This document shows positions 36,000 through 45,050 of a stretch of 64,000 bases of DNA, one piece after another; positions within the stretch are counted from its first letter, which is position 1, and each line of letters opens with the position of its first letter. Made by a program: the position numbers and the translations under genes. Location: positions 1 through 64,000 of the forward strand of contig CAYJFB010000002.1 in assembly GCA_964369685.1 (NCBI GenBank), in the 5' to 3' direction. The notes under the pieces are model-generated. The model did not search any database, was not told the origin of the DNA, and saw only the letters and a list, made by a program, of their open reading frames with translations. This DNA comes from Avidesulfovibrio sp964369685. Its GTDB lineage: Bacteria; Desulfobacterota; Desulfovibrionia; Desulfovibrionales; Desulfovibrionaceae.

Positions 36000-36124
36000 T
36001 ATAGTATGAGTCAAACATCTTTACAATACCAAATGGCATGCGAGTGTTCAGTACGTTTAACAGCCACACCCTGTTGTTTTGTAAAAAAAGCAAGACAATC
36101 ATAAAGGGTGTGTAGAATTTTTTT
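36000..36124 (+). ncRNA. Candidate small RNA between the RluA gene and rpoZ
   Basis: A TATAGT (36000-36005) with TTGTAC 18 bases upstream could start a transcript near 36012. It would end at a strong terminator: stem CACACCCT/AGGGTGTG (36065-36072, 36105-36112) with a nested TTGTTTTG/CAAGACAA stem, then seven T. No ORF with a ribosome site lies in between. The terminator is 185 bases past the RluA gene, so it could instead belong to that transcript. Confidence 0.35.
36065..36124 (+). terminator. Nested-stem terminator upstream of rpoZ
   Basis: Two stacked stems (outer 8 bp, inner 8 bp with one wobble) and a run of seven T at 36118-36124 on the plus strand make a strong intrinsic terminator. 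Confidence 0.75.
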
Positions 36125-36199
36125 ATATAACATTTTTCATTATAAACGCAACACATTGTGTTTTTTGTGTTTCGTCTTTCCGTCCACTTTTTTTAGGAT

Positions 36200-36227
36200 T
36201 TGTTCGTGTATTTTTTGTAGGTATGAT
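36200..36227 (+). promoter_or_regulatory. Putative promoter of rpoZ-dnaJ
   Basis: TTGTTC (36200-36205), a 16-base spacer and TATGAT (36222-36227) lie 49 bases before the rpoZ start. Confidence 0.5.
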
Positions 36228-36275
36228 TTTACTAGAGTACTTAAAGCTATATACGAACTGTTTCGGAGGCTGCTC

Positions 36276-36512
36276 ATGGCACGTATTACTGTTGAAGATT
36301 GTCAGGATCGTGTAGAAAATCGTTTTCTGCTGGTACAAATGGCGATCAAACGTGTGTATCAATTTCGTGAAGGGTATGAAGCATTGGTGCCTTCTCGCAA
36401 CAAAGAAATTGTCACGGCTTTGCGTGAAATTGCGGCAGGGAAGGTATTGCCTGAGGATATGAGCCATTATACTCACGCCGCATCACCCACACATTCGGAT
36501 CGAGATGATTGA
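36276..36512 (+). CDS. rpoZ: RNA polymerase omega subunit
   Basis: The 78-residue protein MARITVEDCQDRVENRFLLV followed by RNKEIVTALREIAAGKV is the standard RpoZ pattern. Omega promotes assembly of RNA polymerase around beta-prime. The ATG at 36276 follows a strong CGGAGG. It is 95 bases upstream of dnaJ. Confidence 0.96.
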   Translation: MARITVEDCQDRVENRFLLVQMAIKRVYQFREGYEALVPSRNKEIVTALREIAAGKVLPEDMSHYTHAASPTHSDRDD

Positions 36513-36607
36513 TTGTTTACGGTGTGCTTTGTGCTTTTCATTATGGAATATAAAGTACTTTTTTATACAATATAGCATCATTTGCTGAATAGGTGTTTAA
36601 AACGATC

Positions 36608-37726
36608 ATGGCGCAACGCGATTATTATGAAATTCTTGGTGTGGACAAAGAGGCCTCTGACGACACAATCAAACGAGCCTACCGTAAATTGGCTTTACAA
36701 TATCACCCCGATCACAACCCGGGCGACAGCAGTGCCGAAATAAAATTTCGTGAAGCTGCCGAAGCATACGAAGTGTTGCGTGATCCTCAACAGCGTGCCC
36801 GTTATGATAAATTCGGGCATGCCGGTTTGGGAGGCACGGGCGGTTTTCAATCCAATGAGGACATTTTTGCACACTTCAGTGACATTTTTGGCGGCATTTT
36901 TGGCGGCTTTACAATGGGCGGCGGTTCTCGTGGCTCACGCGCTCAAGCCGGCCATGATTTGCGTTATAATTTGACGATCACTTTTGAGCAAGCGGCTCGC
37001 GGTGATGAAGTGTTACTCAATATTCCACGCAATGTGACTTGTGACGAATGCGATGGGAAAGGCGCGGCGCAAGGGACAGAGCGCGAAACCTGTCATCGTT
37101 GTGGTGGCAGTGGACAGATGGTTCAATCGCAGGGTTTTTTCCAATTTGCGGTGACATGTCCATCGTGTAACGGAGAAGGTTTTACCATACCGCATCCGTG
37201 CCCAAAATGTAAAGGCAAGGGACTTTTACAAACCATTCAGGAACTTTCTGTGCGAGTTCCTGCGGGTGTAGATACGGGAACGCGTTTGCGTTTGCGCAAT
37301 GAGGGTGAAGCAGGCAGCTATGGCGGCCCCAGTGGCGACTTATATGTTTTTATTACCGTTGAAGAAAGCAAGCACTTTACAAGACAAGGACAAGATCTTT
37401 TGTTGGTGCAGGACATTTCTTTCCCTCAAGCGGCGATGGGTGCAAAAATAACTGTCGAAGGTTTGAACGGCAGCTTGGATGTACAGATACCAAAAGGCAC
37501 ACAAACAGGGCATGTGTTTCGGATTCCTGATGAGGGCTTACCTTTTGTGGGACAAAGTCGTGTAGGAAATCTGCTTGTGGAGGTGCGTGTTGTTGTGCCG
37601 ACAAAATTGAGCCACCGGCAAGAAGAGTTGCTTCGCGAATTTGAAGAAGCCGCTGCAGACAGCCCCATAGAAAAATTAAAAAACGCAGGAAAACGTTTAA
37701 AAAAAGCTGTCGGTCTTGACGATTAA
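36608..37726 (+). CDS. dnaJ: Chaperone DnaJ
   Basis: This 372-residue type I Hsp40 co-chaperone has the J domain (1-70, with HPD in QYHPDHNPG), a Gly/Phe-rich region (about 75-110), four zinc-binding CXXCXGXG repeats (CDECDGKG, CHRCGGSG, CPSCNGEG, CPKCKGKG), and the two C-terminal substrate domains. It stimulates DnaK ATPase. The ATG at 36608 gives MAQRDYYEILGV. dnaK is not adjacent; the upstream gene is rpoZ. Confidence 0.97.
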   Translation: MAQRDYYEILGVDKEASDDTIKRAYRKLALQYHPDHNPGDSSAEIKFREAAEAYEVLRDPQQRARYDKFGHAGLGGTGGFQSNEDIFAHFSDIFGGIFGGFTMGGGSRGSRAQAGHDLRYNLTITFEQAARGDEVLLNIPRNVTCDECDGKGAAQGTERETCHRCGGSGQMVQSQGFFQFAVTCPSCNGEGFTIPHPCPKCKGKGLLQTIQELSVRVPAGVDTGTRLRLRNEGEAGSYGGPSGDLYVFITVEESKHFTRQGQDLLLVQDISFPQAAMGAKITVEGLNGSLDVQIPKGTQTGHVFRIPDEGLPFVGQSRVGNLLVEVRVVVPTKLSHRQEELLREFEEAAADSPIEKLKNAGKRLKKAVGLDD

Positions 37727-37744
37727 TTGATTCATATTTCCCTT

Positions 37745-37781
37745 GTGTGGGGAAATATACAAATCGCATATTCCCCCACAC
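37745..37781. terminator. Hairpin between convergent dnaJ and ahcY
   Basis: A 14-bp stem (GTGTGGGGAAATAT with ATATTCCCCCACAC, one mismatch) lies in the 79-base gap and can serve both genes. Confidence 0.65.
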
Positions 37782-37805
37782 ACAAACAGAACAAAGCAAT
37801 AACTT

Positions 37806-39242
37806 CTAATAGCGGTAATGGTCAGGTTTATAAGGTCCTTCAACCGCAACACCAATATATTCAGCCTGCTCAGACGTTAATGTTGTTAAGGTCACACCCA
37901 GGCGTTCAAGGTGTAATCTGGCAACATCTTCATCTAATTTCTTCGGCAAAATATACACTTTGTTTTCACGTTTATTGGCTGCCAAATCCAGCTGAGCCAA
38001 AACTTGATTGGTGAAACTGTTTGACATCACAAAGCTGGGATGTCCTGTTGCACAACCCAAATTAACCAAACGTCCCTCTGCCAAAACAATCAATGAACGA
38101 CCTGAAGGAAGTAACCACTTGTCCACTTGAGGCTTGATGGTTGTGCGTTTGATGTCGGCATTGTTTTCGAGCCAACCCATATCTATTTCACTATCAAAAT
38201 GTCCAATATTACAAATGATGGCTTCATCTTTCATATTTGCCATATGTGCGCCCGTGATCACATGGTAGTTGCCTGTGCACGTCACAAAAATATCTGCTTC
38301 TTTCACGGCTTCTTCCATTGTTGTGACTTCAAAGCCTTCCATAGCAGCTTGTAAGGCACAAATGGGATCAATTTCCGTCACCAGCACCCGCGCACCAAAG
38401 CCGCGCATGGATTGTGCACAGCCTTTGCCCACATCACCATACCCCGCAACCAGCACAACCTTCCCCGCTACCATGATATCCGTTGCGCGTTTGATGCCGT
38501 CCGCCAACGACTCCCGACAACCATATAAATTGTCAAATTTTGACTTGGTGACAGAATCATTCACATTGATCGCAGGGAACAACAATTTGCCTTCTGAGGC
38601 CAGTTGATACAAACGATGTACACCCGTTGTGGTTTCTTCGGAAACGCCGCGAATGCTCTTTGCAACCTGACTCCAATGTCCCGGTTGTTTTTTGTGGCGA
38701 ACCGCCAACCGATCCATGACGATTTGAAATTCTTTCACTGCATAGGCTTTCTCAAGCAGACTCGGATCGTTTTCAACAGCAACCCCTTGATGAATCATCA
38801 TGGTTGCGTCACCGCCATCGTCAACAATCAAATCGGGACCTTTGCCGTCCGGCCACGTCAATGCCATTTCAGTGCACCACCAGTATTCCTCAAGTGTTTC
38901 ACCTTTCCAAGCAAATACAGCCGCCAAGCCCGCTTTGGCAACAGCCGCAGCCGCATGATCTTGCGTTGAAAAAATGTTGCACGAGGCCCAACGCAAATCC
39001 GCTCCCAAAGCATGCAATGTTTTAATCAGCATGGCTGTTTGGATTGTCATGTGTAATGAACCCATGATACGCAAGCCTTGCAGGGGCTTTTGTGCACCAT
39101 ACCGCTCAATCAAGGCCATGAGCCCGGGCATTTCACGTTCAGACAATTGCATTTCGGCCAAACCAAATTCAGCCAAATTCATGTCCGCGACTTTGTACGG
39201 TAAATTCAAATCAAGATCGGCAACAGAAGCAGTGGTAGACAT
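37806..39242 (-). CDS. ahcY: S-adenosylhomocysteine hydrolase
   Basis: The 478-residue NAD-dependent enzyme splits SAH into adenosine and homocysteine, removing the product inhibitor of methylations. It shows LHMTIQTAMLIKTL, CNIFSTQDHAAAA, VNDSVTKSKFDNLYGC, the NAD site GYGDVGKGCAQSMRGFGA and the C-terminal PDHYRY. The ATG at 39242 (MSTTASVADL) has GGAG seven bases upstream. It follows the SahR-type regulator on the same strand; GATAATATTATC (39285-39296) in its leader is a candidate operator. Confidence 0.97.
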   Translation of the reverse strand: MSTTASVADLDLNLPYKVADMNLAEFGLAEMQLSEREMPGLMALIERYGAQKPLQGLRIMGSLHMTIQTAMLIKTLHALGADLRWASCNIFSTQDHAAAAVAKAGLAAVFAWKGETLEEYWWCTEMALTWPDGKGPDLIVDDGGDATMMIHQGVAVENDPSLLEKAYAVKEFQIVMDRLAVRHKKQPGHWSQVAKSIRGVSEETTTGVHRLYQLASEGKLLFPAINVNDSVTKSKFDNLYGCRESLADGIKRATDIMVAGKVVLVAGYGDVGKGCAQSMRGFGARVLVTEIDPICALQAAMEGFEVTTMEEAVKEADIFVTCTGNYHVITGAHMANMKDEAIICNIGHFDSEIDMGWLENNADIKRTTIKPQVDKWLLPSGRSLIVLAEGRLVNLGCATGHPSFVMSNSFTNQVLAQLDLAANKRENKVYILPKKLDEDVARLHLERLGVTLTTLTSEQAEYIGVAVEGPYKPDHYRY

Positions 39243-39284
39243 GATGTTCTCCATAAAAAAGCATATAAAAGTGAATAAAAATAA

Positions 39285-39296
39285 GATAATATTATC
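39285..39296. promoter_or_regulatory. Palindrome in the ahcY leader, candidate SahR operator
   Basis: GATAATATTATC is a perfect 12-base palindrome 43 bases before ahcY. It resembles the GATATTAAATATC palindrome in the sahR promoter. Binding by SahR is inferred from position and similarity only. Confidence 0.35.
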
Positions 39297-39351
39297 AAAA
39301 AGACTCTCAGCTTGTGTCCTCAAATCATTGCCACGAACAACGTGTGAAGAA

Positions 39352-40278
39352 TCAACGCCGACAAGCCAAGATAAACTGCAAAGACAATTCTTGCTCTATA
39401 ATACAGTGCCGCACGGAACGGACATCAAACGCCGCTTCTTCAAGGACACTGCATAAAAAATCTTCATCAAAACCAAGCCAACGATCTCCGTATTCTTGTC
39501 TCATTCTTTCTTGAACGTGGTTGTCAAAATCAACAACCAACAATTGTCCTTCGGCATTCAACACGCGATGAATTTCCGTCAGTGCGGCAAGCGGATGATC
39601 AAGATGATGCAAGACAAGACTGATACAAACACCGTCAGCCTCGCCATCACTCAACGGTAAATGTTCAAGTTCACCGATGCGTAAAGAAACACGTTCTGTT
39701 TCAGCAAAGCGACGCCGTGCCAATTCAAGCATTCGAGGCGAACCGTCCACCCCAATCAAGGTGTGTCCGTGTGCCGCCAAGCGTTCTAGCACAAGTCCTG
39801 TACCACACCCCACATCAACAATGGTTCCTCCCTGCGGAACGGCGTCAAGCATCGTTGCCGCGACGGCTTGCGGCAAATCAAATGCTCCCATCACTTCTTG
39901 GTTCAACGTGTCCCAATGCTCGGCTATGGTATTGAAAAATTGACGTGTTTTTGTGGCGCGTTCTTCAATGAGGCGTTGTGCCATAATTCTATCAGCTTGA
40001 ACGGTGTTGTCTTCGACGCCAAAGGGCATCACTGCTTTTAAAAATCCTGCGGCTTCACCTTCATGCGTTGCCGTATAAAACGCCCAAAGACCGTCACGAC
40101 GTGCCGAAACCAAGCCCGCTTCTGACAAAATCTTTAAATGACGAGAAATCCGTGATTGTCCCATTTCCAATAAGCTGACCAATTCGTTCACCGAAAGTTC
40201 ATAACGATTCAAAATAAACATGAGTCGTAAGCGCGTATTGTCTGATAAGGCTTTGAAATACCGAGTGATGTGTAACAT
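39352..40278 (-). CDS. sahR: ArsR-type regulator fused to a SAM-dependent methyltransferase (SahR)
   Basis: The 308-residue protein has an ArsR winged helix-turn-helix (about 1-85: LSDNTRLRLMFILNRYELSV .. MGQSRISRHLKILSEAGLVS). A class I methyltransferase domain follows (about 110-308; motif I IVDVGCGTGLVLE, then LVLHHLDHPLAALTEI). This fusion next to ahcY is the hallmark of SahR, a repressor of the SAH/methionine cycle that senses SAH in Desulfovibrionales and other Proteobacteria. It lacks the Cys metal sites of true arsenic sensors. Palindromes in its promoter suggest autoregulation. Confidence 0.88.
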   Translation of the reverse strand: MLHITRYFKALSDNTRLRLMFILNRYELSVNELVSLLEMGQSRISRHLKILSEAGLVSARRDGLWAFYTATHEGEAAGFLKAVMPFGVEDNTVQADRIMAQRLIEERATKTRQFFNTIAEHWDTLNQEVMGAFDLPQAVAATMLDAVPQGGTIVDVGCGTGLVLERLAAHGHTLIGVDGSPRMLELARRRFAETERVSLRIGELEHLPLSDGEADGVCISLVLHHLDHPLAALTEIHRVLNAEGQLLVVDFDNHVQERMRQEYGDRWLGFDEDFLCSVLEEAAFDVRSVRHCIIEQELSLQFILACRR

Positions 40279-40288
40279 GACGTTTCCT

Positions 40289-40342
40289 GAAAGATATATA
40301 CATCTTTATGCAGGGATATTAAATATCAGGATATCCAGATAT
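40289..40342. promoter_or_regulatory. Cluster of GATAT palindromes in the sahR promoter
   Basis: Within 54 bases upstream of sahR lie AAGATATATACATCTT (40292 region), GATATTAAATATC (40315-40327) and a near-palindrome centred on GGATATCC (40323-40342). Such spacing suits an ArsR-family dimer bound at overlapping sites. The assignment to SahR is inference. Confidence 0.4.
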
Positions 40343-40435
40343 AGTCAAGAATGAACCTATTCCAACAAAAAACATTTTGGACAAGAATGTTTTTAGCTGA
40401 ACGATTCTTTTTAATGCTTGTCGCTTTATTTGTTG

Positions 40436-40572
40436 GTGAAAAGGGTCTCAGAGCATCTTGAGACGCGGTGGGATTTAGGGGGTTTTTTTAGGGGCAAGCG
40501 GTGTAAAAAGCAACTGAATCTCCCCGCGGGAACAATGGGGTTCTGGGGGGGCTTAGTCCCCCCAGAAAAAAG
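40436..40572 (-). repeat. Dispersed intergenic repeat, copy D
   Basis: This copy reads (plus strand) GGTGAAAAGGGTCTCAGAGC, then ATCTTGAGACGCGGTGG, a variable middle, GCGGGAACAATGGGGTTCTG and a GGGGGG..CCCCCC hairpin followed by AGAAAAAAG. Its hairpin end lies 30 bases from the stop codon of the NlpC/P60 gene. Confidence 0.78.
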
Positions 40573-40602
40573 AAAAAAACAAAGAAAAGAAAAAAGAAAA
40601 AA

Positions 40603-42009
40603 TTAATATTTGGATAGATGACTCATGCCACCGATACGTTGCAACAAGCCCCGAGGATCACTGACATGAGGCAATTCAACACCGGGTTTTGTTGTTGAGA
40701 TGACGGCTTTACCAACAACATGTCGTCCTGTATCGCCCCCTGCCGCATCCTTGGTACGAATGCCCCAAAGCGTATGGAACATCAGCGGTTCACCATCTTC
40801 CTCACCGATATATAGCGCAATATGGCCGGGGAGCCAAAGCAACGTTGCAAAAGGCTGTGCCGTACGGATTTGCTCTATTTTTTCTGTCAGCGTCAAGCCT
40901 TTAAAACTTGTAAAAGACCAGGCTCTGGATTGAGCATAGGAGTTGCGCGGCAACCAGATCCCAAACGGCATAAATAAATCACGAAGCATCAATGAACAAT
41001 CACGATTGCCATCTTCACCGCCCCAACCGTAGGCTTGCCCCATAAACGCTTGACCAACTGCGGCAATGGCTTGAGCTGTCAGCGGCAGAGGAAGCGGAGC
41101 CAACAGACTTGTATCATATATACCATATTCGGAATCAGCGGGACGGCAGGCCACAAGACGCGCTTTGTGTGTCGGGGTAGCAACGGGAATGAGCACAGCT
41201 TCACCAAAAGGTGAGCGCGGTACAATCATGCCGATACGACTTGTTGCACGAGGATTTTGCTGACTGTCAACCAAGCTCACGCCTTCACGCAAAAACGCCA
41301 TATATGTACCGTTGCGGTATAAAGCCTGAAAACCTTTATTGACCGTCGCCACACTGTTACGAGGAACCCACCCGGGAATCAGGGCGTTTTCAACAAACAC
41401 CCAATTGCCGTCAAGGCTTACGTGTGTGAGCAATACCGGTGTACCTATTGCCAAATACGTTGCTCGAAACATGTCAAACGGCGCACCGCTTCCCGGCTTT
41501 GTCGGATCTGTATAGCGCGGTAGGGCTGTCGGCACATGACGCAATTCTGTTTCTTGAACAACAACAGCCGGTTCCATCAGTGAAGGAAACGTTTCTCTGG
41601 CAACGTTTTTTACTACAATTTCCCATGCCTCTTGTGTCCAACGGTTTTCATTGTCGACATAACCGCGAGCAACGGGTTTCTTTTTTGCCGATCCAATATA
41701 GGGCTCTAAAAATGCTTTATCGGTAGCTTGTGGTGTGGTTGTGTCCCAAGGCGCAAAAAACAAGCGCAAGAAACGAGCGGTTTCTTCAGCCTGTTGCCTT
41801 TCGGAAATCAACGGTTTTTTACCTTTATCTTGCAGTCGTGCCGCATACGATGCCAAATGCTGATCAAAACGTGCAACATCAAGAATTTCGGTATTGGGAT
41901 CAATAGGTTCAAACTCAGTTTTTGCTCCACAACCACACAAAAGAAAAACAATAAAACAACAACGTATAAAAGTGCGTAATGTAGCAAACCGTTTTTCAGA
42001 AAAAATCAT
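40603..42009 (-). CDS. SH3-domain NlpC/P60 cell-wall endopeptidase lipoprotein
   Basis: The 468-residue precursor has a signal with lipobox LCGC (Cys27), an N-terminal helical domain, two bacterial SH3 domains (about 150-320), and a C-terminal NlpC/P60 protease domain. The catalytic Cys is in GGEDGNRDCSLMLRDLF, with His in LPGHIALYIG and a further His in MFHTLWGIRT. It resembles the gamma-D-glutamyl-diaminoacid endopeptidase of Desulfovibrio vulgaris (DvLysin type). It should trim peptidoglycan stem peptides in the periplasm. Confidence 0.9.
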   Translation of the reverse strand: MIFSEKRFATLRTFIRCCFIVFLLCGCGAKTEFEPIDPNTEILDVARFDQHLASYAARLQDKGKKPLISERQQAEETARFLRLFFAPWDTTTPQATDKAFLEPYIGSAKKKPVARGYVDNENRWTQEAWEIVVKNVARETFPSLMEPAVVVQETELRHVPTALPRYTDPTKPGSGAPFDMFRATYLAIGTPVLLTHVSLDGNWVFVENALIPGWVPRNSVATVNKGFQALYRNGTYMAFLREGVSLVDSQQNPRATSRIGMIVPRSPFGEAVLIPVATPTHKARLVACRPADSEYGIYDTSLLAPLPLPLTAQAIAAVGQAFMGQAYGWGGEDGNRDCSLMLRDLFMPFGIWLPRNSYAQSRAWSFTSFKGLTLTEKIEQIRTAQPFATLLWLPGHIALYIGEEDGEPLMFHTLWGIRTKDAAGGDTGRHVVGKAVISTTKPGVELPHVSDPRGLLQRIGGMSHLSKY

Positions 42010-42155
42010 CTGCTCCTCCCAAGAAAAAATGTCACGGTGTTAAACGGCTCTGAGTGTTTTTTCCATACAATACCGTTGAAGTAAAAGATTATCACAAGAA
42101 TTTTTAAGAAAATCGCCTTATGCAACAATCACAGATGTTTTTAAGAAAAACCGTC

Positions 42156-43061
42156 TTATGCAACAAGCGTCTTGATTCGACAAACCCCGCAAAGCTCTGC
42201 AGACGTGGGATAACCGCAACGACTACAGGCTTGCAACGTGTCACCAACGCGTTCATCTTCCCGTGCAAAGGCAGGTCGTCCTTTTTTGAGAAAATCTGTA
42301 TAAAAAGACATTTTGCGCCCCGGTTGCACCTCTTCAAGTTGCTGCCACAAGGTTTTATACATGGTAAACGTTGCTCCCGGGCTGTATGGGCAGGGGGAGT
42401 AGTGGTGCTCGATCTCTTGCAGAAAGGCGTAATTCGCTATTTCAAATTCTGTCAGACGCCATAGGGGTTTCACTTTTCGTGCAAAACCGCCTTCGCCGTC
42501 ACTTTCATTCAAGCGCGGCCCTTGATCCGAAAGATATCCGACATCCCAACGTAAGGTATTACTAAAGAGGCGTGCAACTTCGTCATCGAGGTTGTGCCCC
42601 GTTGCCAAGGCATCAAAGCCGTGCTCAATGGCTGTTTTATTAAAAAAGTGCCGTTTTATTTTTCCGCAAGCGGAACAAATGGGACGTTTCAGGCGTTCTT
42701 TTACCAAGGGAATGGCTAAGCCTTCTGCCGTCATGTCTTTAATAATCAAAGACAAACCATGTTTTGCACAAAAGCGTTCCACAACACCGCGTGCAGCCGC
42801 AGAAGAAACAGGAATCCCCAAATCAATGTGCAAGCCCGTGACTTGATAGCCTTGACGCGCCAATTCAAGCATCAACGACAATGAATCTTTGCCGCCTGAA
42901 AGGGCAACCAAAATACGTTCTTCTTTGGTAAAGAGTTTGTGGCTTGCGATAGCCCGCTCCACTTGGCGAGTAAAAAAATCGTTAAAACAAGGCACACAAA
43001 AACCGGCATTGTGACTGGGTAGCGAAACCACAGCCGTAGAGGCACAACGCTTGCATTTCAT
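42156..43061 (-). CDS. TtuA/TtcA-like tRNA thiolase (PP-loop ATPase with zinc fingers)
   Basis: The 301-residue protein has an N-terminal zinc finger (Cys3, Cys6, Cys22, Cys25), the PP-loop SGGKDS at 55-60, GLHIDLGIP, a central PICSACGKIKRHFFN with catalytic Cys, TGHNLDDEVARLFSNTLRWD, and a C-terminal zinc finger CSRCGYPTSAELCGVC. This is the TtuA/Ncs6 arrangement, which adenylates a tRNA uridine or cytidine and replaces oxygen by sulfur through an Fe-S-dependent reaction. Whether it thiolates U54, U34 or C32 cannot be decided here. Confidence 0.88.
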   Translation of the reverse strand: MKCKRCASTAVVSLPSHNAGFCVPCFNDFFTRQVERAIASHKLFTKEERILVALSGGKDSLSLMLELARQGYQVTGLHIDLGIPVSSAAARGVVERFCAKHGLSLIIKDMTAEGLAIPLVKERLKRPICSACGKIKRHFFNKTAIEHGFDALATGHNLDDEVARLFSNTLRWDVGYLSDQGPRLNESDGEGGFARKVKPLWRLTEFEIANYAFLQEIEHHYSPCPYSPGATFTMYKTLWQQLEEVQPGRKMSFYTDFLKKGRPAFAREDERVGDTLQACSRCGYPTSAELCGVCRIKTLVA

Positions 43062-43259
43062 TTCAAAAAATCCTCTCAGGCAAATGATGTTTGAAATAAA
43101 AATGTAGCATTTTTTATTTAAAATTGGAATAATACGCCGACATCAAAAAATATGCGATGAACTTTTTGTAAAAAAGATGTCGTTTTTGTGGCACGGACTG
43201 TCTGCTCATGGCAAGATTGTTTCCATTGTTTGTCCTATAAAATGCATAAAGAGTATACC

Positions 43260-44042
43260 ATGAAACTGTACGATCAGCACCTTCATTCTTGTCTTTCCAG
43301 CGACTCAAGCGAAGGCATTGAAAAATATCTTGCGAAAGCTCAACAACTCGGCCTCACGCATTTTGTGACAACAGAGCACATGGATCTTTCATGTCTGCTC
43401 ATGGGCACAGACGATATTCCTGATTTTGACAAACAAGAAAAACTTTTGAAAAAGTATAGAAAACAATATGATATGCAGATTTTAAAAGGCGTGGAGGTGG
43501 GTTATAAATACTCTCGTCTGCATGATATAGAGCGTATTGTTGAGACGAGGCAGTTTGATGTTGTGATCATGTCTGTTCATGAAAGTGAAGACGCACCATG
43601 TACAGAACCCGGATTTTTAAAAAATCTTTCTACCGATGAAGCCTACAGTGCATATTTAGATATCTATATACATATGTTAATGCATTGTGATTGTTTTGAT
43701 ATTGTGGGGCATATTGATTTTCTTTTACGATATATAGGAAAGGTCTCTATCAAGAAACATGAAGAAAAACTAAAAACATTATTTTCTTTGATCATCGCCA
43801 AAAACAAATCCCTTGAATTTAACACACGCTTTCTTTACCAACAGAGAAACAACAATTATTTGATCGCTCTTTTCACCCTGTATTATGCATGCGGTGGCAG
43901 AAAACTTTCCTTGGGAAGCGATGCACACACGGCACATGTTTTTCTTGGTGGCTTTGACGAAGCCATCTCAATTATAAAAGAAATCGGCTTTACACACATC
44001 ACCACCTTTCAACAGCGACAAGAAACAGCACTCATTCTTTGA
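43260..44042 (+). CDS. PHP-domain phosphatase (HisJ-like histidinol-phosphatase family)
   Basis: The 260-residue protein shows the PHP metal-site pattern: YDQHLHSCLSSDSSEG (HxH), TTEHMDLS, LKGVEVGYK, VIMSVHES, FDIVGHIDFL and the final SLGSDAHTA. The family holds L-histidinol-phosphate phosphatases and related trinuclear-metal phosphoesterases. A role in histidine synthesis is plausible but not shown by context. The ATG at 43260 starts the PHP motif directly; a start at 43188 would add 24 unconserved residues. Confidence 0.85.
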   Translation: MKLYDQHLHSCLSSDSSEGIEKYLAKAQQLGLTHFVTTEHMDLSCLLMGTDDIPDFDKQEKLLKKYRKQYDMQILKGVEVGYKYSRLHDIERIVETRQFDVVIMSVHESEDAPCTEPGFLKNLSTDEAYSAYLDIYIHMLMHCDCFDIVGHIDFLLRYIGKVSIKKHEEKLKTLFSLIIAKNKSLEFNTRFLYQQRNNNYLIALFTLYYACGGRKLSLGSDAHTAHVFLGGFDEAISIIKEIGFTHITTFQQRQETALIL

Positions 44043-44079
44043 TTTTTCCTAAGCGTTTTTATCGTTGTCGTTATATTTT

Positions 44080-44162
44080 TGGATAAAAAACTCTCAAAGC
44101 ACCCCGAACAGCACCGCAGCAACAAGGGGGTTTGGGGGAGTTGAACTCCCCCCCAAAAAAAG
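44080..44162 (-). repeat. Dispersed intergenic repeat, copy E (short)
   Basis: The plus strand reads GGATAAAAAACTCTCAAAGC, CACCCCGAACAGCACCGCAG, CAACAAGGGGGTTTGG and a GGGGAGTTGAACTCCCC hairpin followed by an A-run. It is the shortest copy (about 80 bases), lying between the converging PHP and tsaB genes. Confidence 0.8.
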
Positions 44163-44183
44163 AACACGCAAACGAAAAACACT

Positions 44184-45050
44184 CTAAAAAAAGTGTGTGG
44201 GATCGGGAGCGCGAGCGAGCAGTGCTTCAACTTGAGCGTGGGCTTCTGTAGGGGATTGGCCGCGTTGTGTGGCAATATGAGCCAAATTGTCCATGGCATC
44301 ACAAGGACGAACATAAAGCGGATCAAGATCATACGCCTGCCATGCCGAAGCGGGTAACGCCAAGGTCAAACGCAATAAACTCTGCGAAGAAGGACGATCG
44401 TATCTTGCAACAATCACTGTACACCGCGCGTTTGTACCCGTATTTTCAAGCAAATCACGCACAAAAGAGTGGTTGCGTGTGACACCGCTGCCCACAAAAA
44501 GCGTCGGCGTGTCGCCAATGCCTGCGAACAGGTTTTCAAGAGGGTGTTGTTCGGGAGGTGTCAACGGCGTAGGAATGCCGTCATACACATCGACAGGAGG
44601 AGAAAAATCTTGAATATGTACCAACCCGCGGCGAGCATGGGTGACAATCCTCAAGCGTCCGACAGCATTTTCCAAAAGAGGAGACCACGCTTCTGTCGCG
44701 ATGGCCTGCATGAAATTCAAGGCGCCCACCGTCGCACCCGTCGCACGACGTACAGCCGCCGCAAAGGTTAACACCAAACGCAACCCCGTAAAGCTTCCCG
44801 GTCCATGCACACACGCAATGCGTACAATATCAGCAGGCACGCGCCCGAGTCGTTGCAACGCTTCGGCGAGCGTCGGCGGCAAGAGTTCCGTTCCGCGAGA
44901 AGGCGCGTCCCAATACTGCGCACATACAATTCCCGACAACGCGGCTTGTCCATGCGTCGCACGCGCAACACACTCGTCAACAAGCAAAAAACGAACATAG
45001 CCTTCAGAGGCATCCAAAATCAAAAGCAACTCAGTGCCTTGTCCGCTCAT
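44184..45050 (-). CDS. tsaB: tRNA threonylcarbamoyladenosine biosynthesis protein TsaB
   Basis: The 288-residue TsaB protein has the ASKHA-type N-terminus (LLLILDASEGYVRFLLVD), VHGPGSFTGLRLVLTFAAA and a C-terminal LYVRPCD. TsaB partners TsaD and TsaE to place t6A on position 37 of ANN-decoding tRNAs. The C-terminal half is longer than in E. coli. It starts four bases inside the rseP end (ATGA-type overlap), so it is translated from the same mRNA. Confidence 0.92.
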   Translation of the reverse strand: MSGQGTELLLILDASEGYVRFLLVDECVARATHGQAALSGIVCAQYWDAPSRGTELLPPTLAEALQRLGRVPADIVRIACVHGPGSFTGLRLVLTFAAAVRRATGATVGALNFMQAIATEAWSPLLENAVGRLRIVTHARRGLVHIQDFSPPVDVYDGIPTPLTPPEQHPLENLFAGIGDTPTLFVGSGVTRNHSFVRDLLENTGTNARCTVIVARYDRPSSQSLLRLTLALPASAWQAYDLDPLYVRPCDAMDNLAHIATQRGQSPTEAHAQVEALLARAPDPTHFF

